Below, piece by piece: positions 6,257 through 8,861 of a DNA stretch of 8,861 nt. This DNA comes from Nitrospirota bacterium. GTDB lineage: Bacteria > Nitrospirota > Thermodesulfovibrionia > UBA6902. The notes beneath the pieces were generated by a model that was not told the DNA's origin, did no database searches, and worked only from the letters and a program-made list of their open reading frames with translations. Position 1 is the first letter of the stretch. Each line of letters opens with the position of its first letter. The position numbers and the translations under genes were made by a program. Location of the stretch: NCBI GenBank assembly GCA_015491705.1, contig WFVK01000104.1:1-8861 (forward strand). Direction: 5' to 3'.

Positions 6257-6270
6257 AATTGTTACCCCTC

Positions 6271-7509
6271 TCAGAAACCGAACTCGCTCAGGAGTCCTTC
6301 CACGTCGGACTGGGTGATTTTTTCAGCAGGTTTCTCTTTATCTGCATCCGTCTCATCCGGGGCTGAAGCCTTCCCTGCTTCGCCCGTCCCGGAAGGGCTT
6401 TTGACCTGGACGCCGAACTTGCCTATTAATGTAAGCAGCTCGGATTCCACATCGTGCACGAGTTGAATAACCTTTTTGATGGTCTGGCCTATGATATCCT
6501 GGAACTGCTGGGCGGTAAGAATATCCGTCATGTCATTATCCAGCGAAGACTTGAATGCCTTCAGATAATCGACCGATTCATCGTGGCCTTTTATGTTTTC
6601 AATGTGCCTTGAAAAGGTATCGGACTCCTCAAAATATCTCTCGACAATTCCCATCGTCTTGTTGGCGGCGTCCTCTGTTTTCTTGATCACGAACTGTAGC
6701 TTGTCAACGGCATCGGGGACATCCGTCCTGGTGAGCCTTTCAAGGCCGTTATTTATGGCGCCCTTGAATTCATCCAGTGAATTGTGAAGCTTTCTTGTTA
6801 TCCTGCCGACTTCCCTGAAAAGGTCGCTGTCGGTCGCCCTGATCAACTGGCTGACTATGCCTTCCACCCTGTTGTATTCGTGAGATGACAGGGCGTCCAT
6901 GAAGTCCAGCATCAGTTTGAATATGTTATGCCTCGGATCGTTTTCGTCAATGTTGGCGTCAAGATATTCCCTGGCGTCATGCAGCTCCGTGACCGTGATC
7001 TTTCCTCCGGAGGTTTCAACCTCCCTGACCACCTGCACCTTCTCCCCGCCGTCTGCCTCCGATACTTCAACTATGGCGTCATTCAGCAGGCTCATGTCAT
7101 CCATGGGGAGGAGTTTCCCGGTATCAAGCAGGACAATGAGCCTTCCGTTGATCTTGGCCACCCCCTTGACATGCTCGGCGCTGTTGCCGGCAAATCTCTC
7201 CGGGGGCTCTATGCCGGATGCATCAGCCTTGATGACACCTGTTATCGCGTCCACTATGACGCCGAATGCCACTTTTCCGGCGGAAATAACGATTACCGTA
7301 TCGGATTCGCTTTCGTCTCCCGGCGCATTTAAAAGGTTTTTCAGATTCACTATCGGGATAATGGACCCCCTGATGTTTGTAACGCCTTTTATGTACGGGG
7401 GCAGTTGAGGCAGCTCTGTAACGGCAGGCATTTTTATTATCTCGCGAACCGTTAAGATCGGGACCATATATTCACCCGAGTTGAGTTTGAATCCTATATA
7501 CTGTTCCAC
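6271..7509 (-). CDS. CheW-CheZ fusion: array-tethered CheY-P phosphatase
   Basis: A 412-residue protein joining two chemotaxis functions. Residue numbers here count from an ATG eight codons upstream (7533). Residues about 10-145 are a CheW domain (QYIGFKLNSGEYMVPILTVR, YIKGVTNIRGSIIPIVNLK, with R55 in the CheA-contact position; GVAKINGRLIVLLDTGKLL). After a linker at 146-200, residues about 235-420 match CheZ, the phosphatase of phosphorylated CheY. The helical-bundle segment REVGRITRKLHNSLDEF resembles its E. coli counterpart. The catalytic motif AQQFQDIIGQTIKK supplies D346 and Q350 (E. coli D143 and Q147). A charged linker leads to the C-terminal tail QSDVEGLLSEFGF, like the CheY-binding tail DDLLDSLGF. 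Start choice: GTG 7509 follows a near-perfect GAGGAGGT; ATG 7533 has a weaker site and would give 420 residues. It lies between cheA and cheW. Confidence 0.92.
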   Translation of the reverse strand: MEQYIGFKLNSGEYMVPILTVREIIKMPAVTELPQLPPYIKGVTNIRGSIIPIVNLKNLLNAPGDESESDTVIVISAGKVAFGVIVDAITGVIKADASGIEPPERFAGNSAEHVKGVAKINGRLIVLLDTGKLLPMDDMSLLNDAIVEVSEADGGEKVQVVREVETSGGKITVTELHDAREYLDANIDENDPRHNIFKLMLDFMDALSSHEYNRVEGIVSQLIRATDSDLFREVGRITRKLHNSLDEFKGAINNGLERLTRTDVPDAVDKLQFVIKKTEDAANKTMGIVERYFEESDTFSRHIENIKGHDESVDYLKAFKSSLDNDMTDILTAQQFQDIIGQTIKKVIQLVHDVESELLTLIGKFGVQVKSPSGTGEAGKASAPDETDADKEKPAEKITQSDVEGLLSEFGF

Positions 7510-7513
7510 GGAA

Positions 7514-7521
7514 ACCTCCTC
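7514..7521 (-). promoter_or_regulatory. Ribosome binding site supporting GTG start of the CheW-CheZ gene
   Basis: GAGGAGGT on the minus strand ends four bases before GTG at 7509-7507. It lies inside the frame if translation began at ATG 7533, whose own upstream sequence (GAGG about 12 bases away) is less favourable. CheW domains usually begin close to the YIGF-type first strand, which also fits the GTG. Confidence 0.6.
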
Positions 7522-7560
7522 GATCGATTGCATTTCCTGAAATATCCTCTTCCGGATTTA

Positions 7561-8861
7561 TCATGCTGTTTCAACAAGGCTTCTCGACATCGCTGTAACA
7601 TCCAGTATGAAGACAACCTTGCCGTCACCGGTTATAGACGCCCCGAGAACGTACGAAGATGCGGTATCTATTCCCTCGAGTGTCTTTATTACAACTTCTT
7701 CCTGCCCCAGCAGTCTGTCCACCGCAAGGCAGAATTTTTTTTCACCCAGTGATATAACGACCACGTACTTGTGTTCTTTATCATGGCCGCCGTTGGAGCC
7801 CGTGCCGAGGATTTCCTTAAGCTCAAACAGGGGACAGACCTTGTTGCGGATGACTATCACATCCTTGCCGGTGATGTTGTCTATCTCATTCTTTGATATC
7901 TTCAGTGTCTCTTCTATCGGAGAGAGCGGTATTGCATATTTTATGCCTGCAACTTCAACCATTAGCGCCTGTAGTATTGCCAGTGTCAGGGGTATACATA
8001 TTCTGAAGGTCGAGCCTTTGTCTTTAGTGGTCGATACCTCGACATAGCCGTTCAAAAGAGAGATATTGTTATTTACGACATCCATTCCCACACCGCGGCC
8101 GCTGAGTTCGGTCGCGGTTTCCTTGGTGGAGAATCCGGGCATAAAGATTATGTTGACCGCGGCCTCGTCGGACATCTTGGCGGCCTCCTCTTCCGTCAAC
8201 ATACCTTTTTCAACAGCCTTTTCCTTCAGTTTTTCAATATCTATTCCCTTGCCGTCATCCGTGATCTCGATAACGATCTGGTTACCTTTCTGGTAAGTGT
8301 TTACAACGATTTTCCCTTTCTCCGGTTTTCCTTTTGCGATTCTTTCCCCGGGAGGTTCAATACCGTGGTCGATGGAATTCCTCAGTATGTGCGTCATCGG
8401 GTCGCCGATATGCTCTATCACGGATTTATCCACCTCTGTGCCTTCCCCGTAAATTTCTATTTCCACCTTTTTATTTACCGACGCTGAGATGTCCCTTACA
8501 AGCCTCGGAAACTTGCTGAACACCTTCTGGATCGGCTGCATCCTTATTTTCATGACGGCAAGCTGCATGTCCGATGTCACGCGGTCCAGGAACGAGACCG
8601 CCTCCATCAATGTCTCGGTCTGGGTGTCGCTGCTGTAATTCAGGTCAAAGTAATGTGATATGTTCAGGAGCCTGTTTCTTATAAGTACCATTTCACCTGC
8701 AAGGTCCATGACCTTGTCTATCCTTTCAACGTCCACACGGAGATTCTGTGCTGCCTCTTTTGCCTTATGGGGCGTATCCTTGTGCGTCGGCGGCTGGTGG
8801 TCGGCGGGTTTTTCCGCATTACCGCCTTCCTCGGGCTGTTGAGTTTCATCCCGCTGAGAAG
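7561..8861 (-). CDS. cheA: Chemotaxis histidine kinase CheA (partial, N-terminus outside window)
   Basis: CheA autophosphorylates in response to receptors and passes phosphate to CheY and CheB. The visible 432 residues are the C-terminal part; the frame stays open to the right edge, so the P1 phospho-His domain and any P2 lie outside. A charged, Pro/Gln-rich linker of about 40 residues leads into the P3 dimerisation helices (VDVERIDKVMDLAGEMVLIR). The P4 ATP-binding domain follows, with N-box HILRNSIDHGIE, G1 DDGKGID, F-box FMPGFSTKE and G2 GRGVGMDVV. The CheW-like P5 domain follows (ILQALMVEVAGIKYAIPL to VVFILDVTAM). All ATP-site motifs are intact. A GTG at 8736-8734 could look like a start but encodes an internal Val of P3. 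It is 51 bp upstream of the GTG start of the CheW-CheZ gene. Confidence 0.97.
   Translation of the reverse strand, partial: SQRDETQQPEEGGNAEKPADHQPPTHKDTPHKAKEAAQNLRVDVERIDKVMDLAGEMVLIRNRLLNISHYFDLNYSSDTQTETLMEAVSFLDRVTSDMQLAVMKIRMQPIQKVFSKFPRLVRDISASVNKKVEIEIYGEGTEVDKSVIEHIGDPMTHILRNSIDHGIEPPGERIAKGKPEKGKIVVNTYQKGNQIVIEITDDGKGIDIEKLKEKAVEKGMLTEEEAAKMSDEAAVNIIFMPGFSTKETATELSGRGVGMDVVNNNISLLNGYVEVSTTKDKGSTFRICIPLTLAILQALMVEVAGIKYAIPLSPIEETLKISKNEIDNITGKDVIVIRNKVCPLFELKEILGTGSNGGHDKEHKYVVVISLGEKKFCLAVDRLLGQEEVVIKTLEGIDTASSYVLGASITGDGKVVFILDVTAMSRSLVETA

Noticed and set aside
8734..8736. GTG as the start of CheA
   Set aside because: The frame continues upstream to the window edge with a typical inter-domain linker, and the codon is an internal Val at the start of the P3 helices.

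Overview
The window carries two bacterial motility clusters that converge on each other. The left half (plus strand) encodes the flagellar hook-building module: fliK (hook-length control), flgD (hook-capping scaffold) and flgE (hook subunit). The right half (minus strand, read from the right edge inwards) encodes a chemotaxis signalling operon: cheA (C-terminal part only, cut by the window edge), a CheW-CheZ fusion, a stand-alone cheW, cheB, and a small cysteine-rich two-CW-type protein. A strong hairpin at about 4105-4142 lies where the two transcription units meet.

The organism is a flagellated, chemotactic Gram-negative-type bacterium with moderate GC content. A CheZ phosphatase domain, the fliK-flgD-flgE order and a two-CW cysteine protein together suggest a Nitrospirota- or Desulfobacterota/deltaproteobacteria-like lineage. 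This is inference from family distribution recalled from memory; no search was done. Nothing in the window looks like a phage, transposase, CRISPR array, tRNA or rRNA.

How the genes work together: FlgD caps the growing hook while FlgE subunits polymerise, and FliK measures the hook and switches the export gate. On the signalling side, CheA (kinase) and CheW (coupler) form receptor arrays, and CheB demethylates receptors for adaptation. The most unusual protein is the 412-420 residue CheW-CheZ fusion. It has an N-terminal CheW coupling domain and a full CheZ domain with both the catalytic D-x-x-x-Q motif and the C-terminal CheY-binding tail. This would tether the CheY-P phosphatase directly to the receptor/CheA array, a job that a separate CheA-short/CheZ interaction does in enteric bacteria.

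The other notable feature is a family of intergenic imperfect palindromes, about 43-67 nt long. There are four clear copies: 37-91, 2668-2710, 4558-4606 and 5704-5770. A fifth, degenerate candidate lies at 1910-1953. The three clear copies with an identified upstream gene lie 2-22 nt after its stop codon. All copies are oriented with local transcription, and they share arms built on GCATAAA / TTTATGC and a 3' TGTAAGG block. Smaller non-coding signals include an A5T5 inverted repeat before fliK, a 16-bp AT palindrome before cheW, and a tandem 12-bp repeat with a promoter-like sequence before the two-CW gene.
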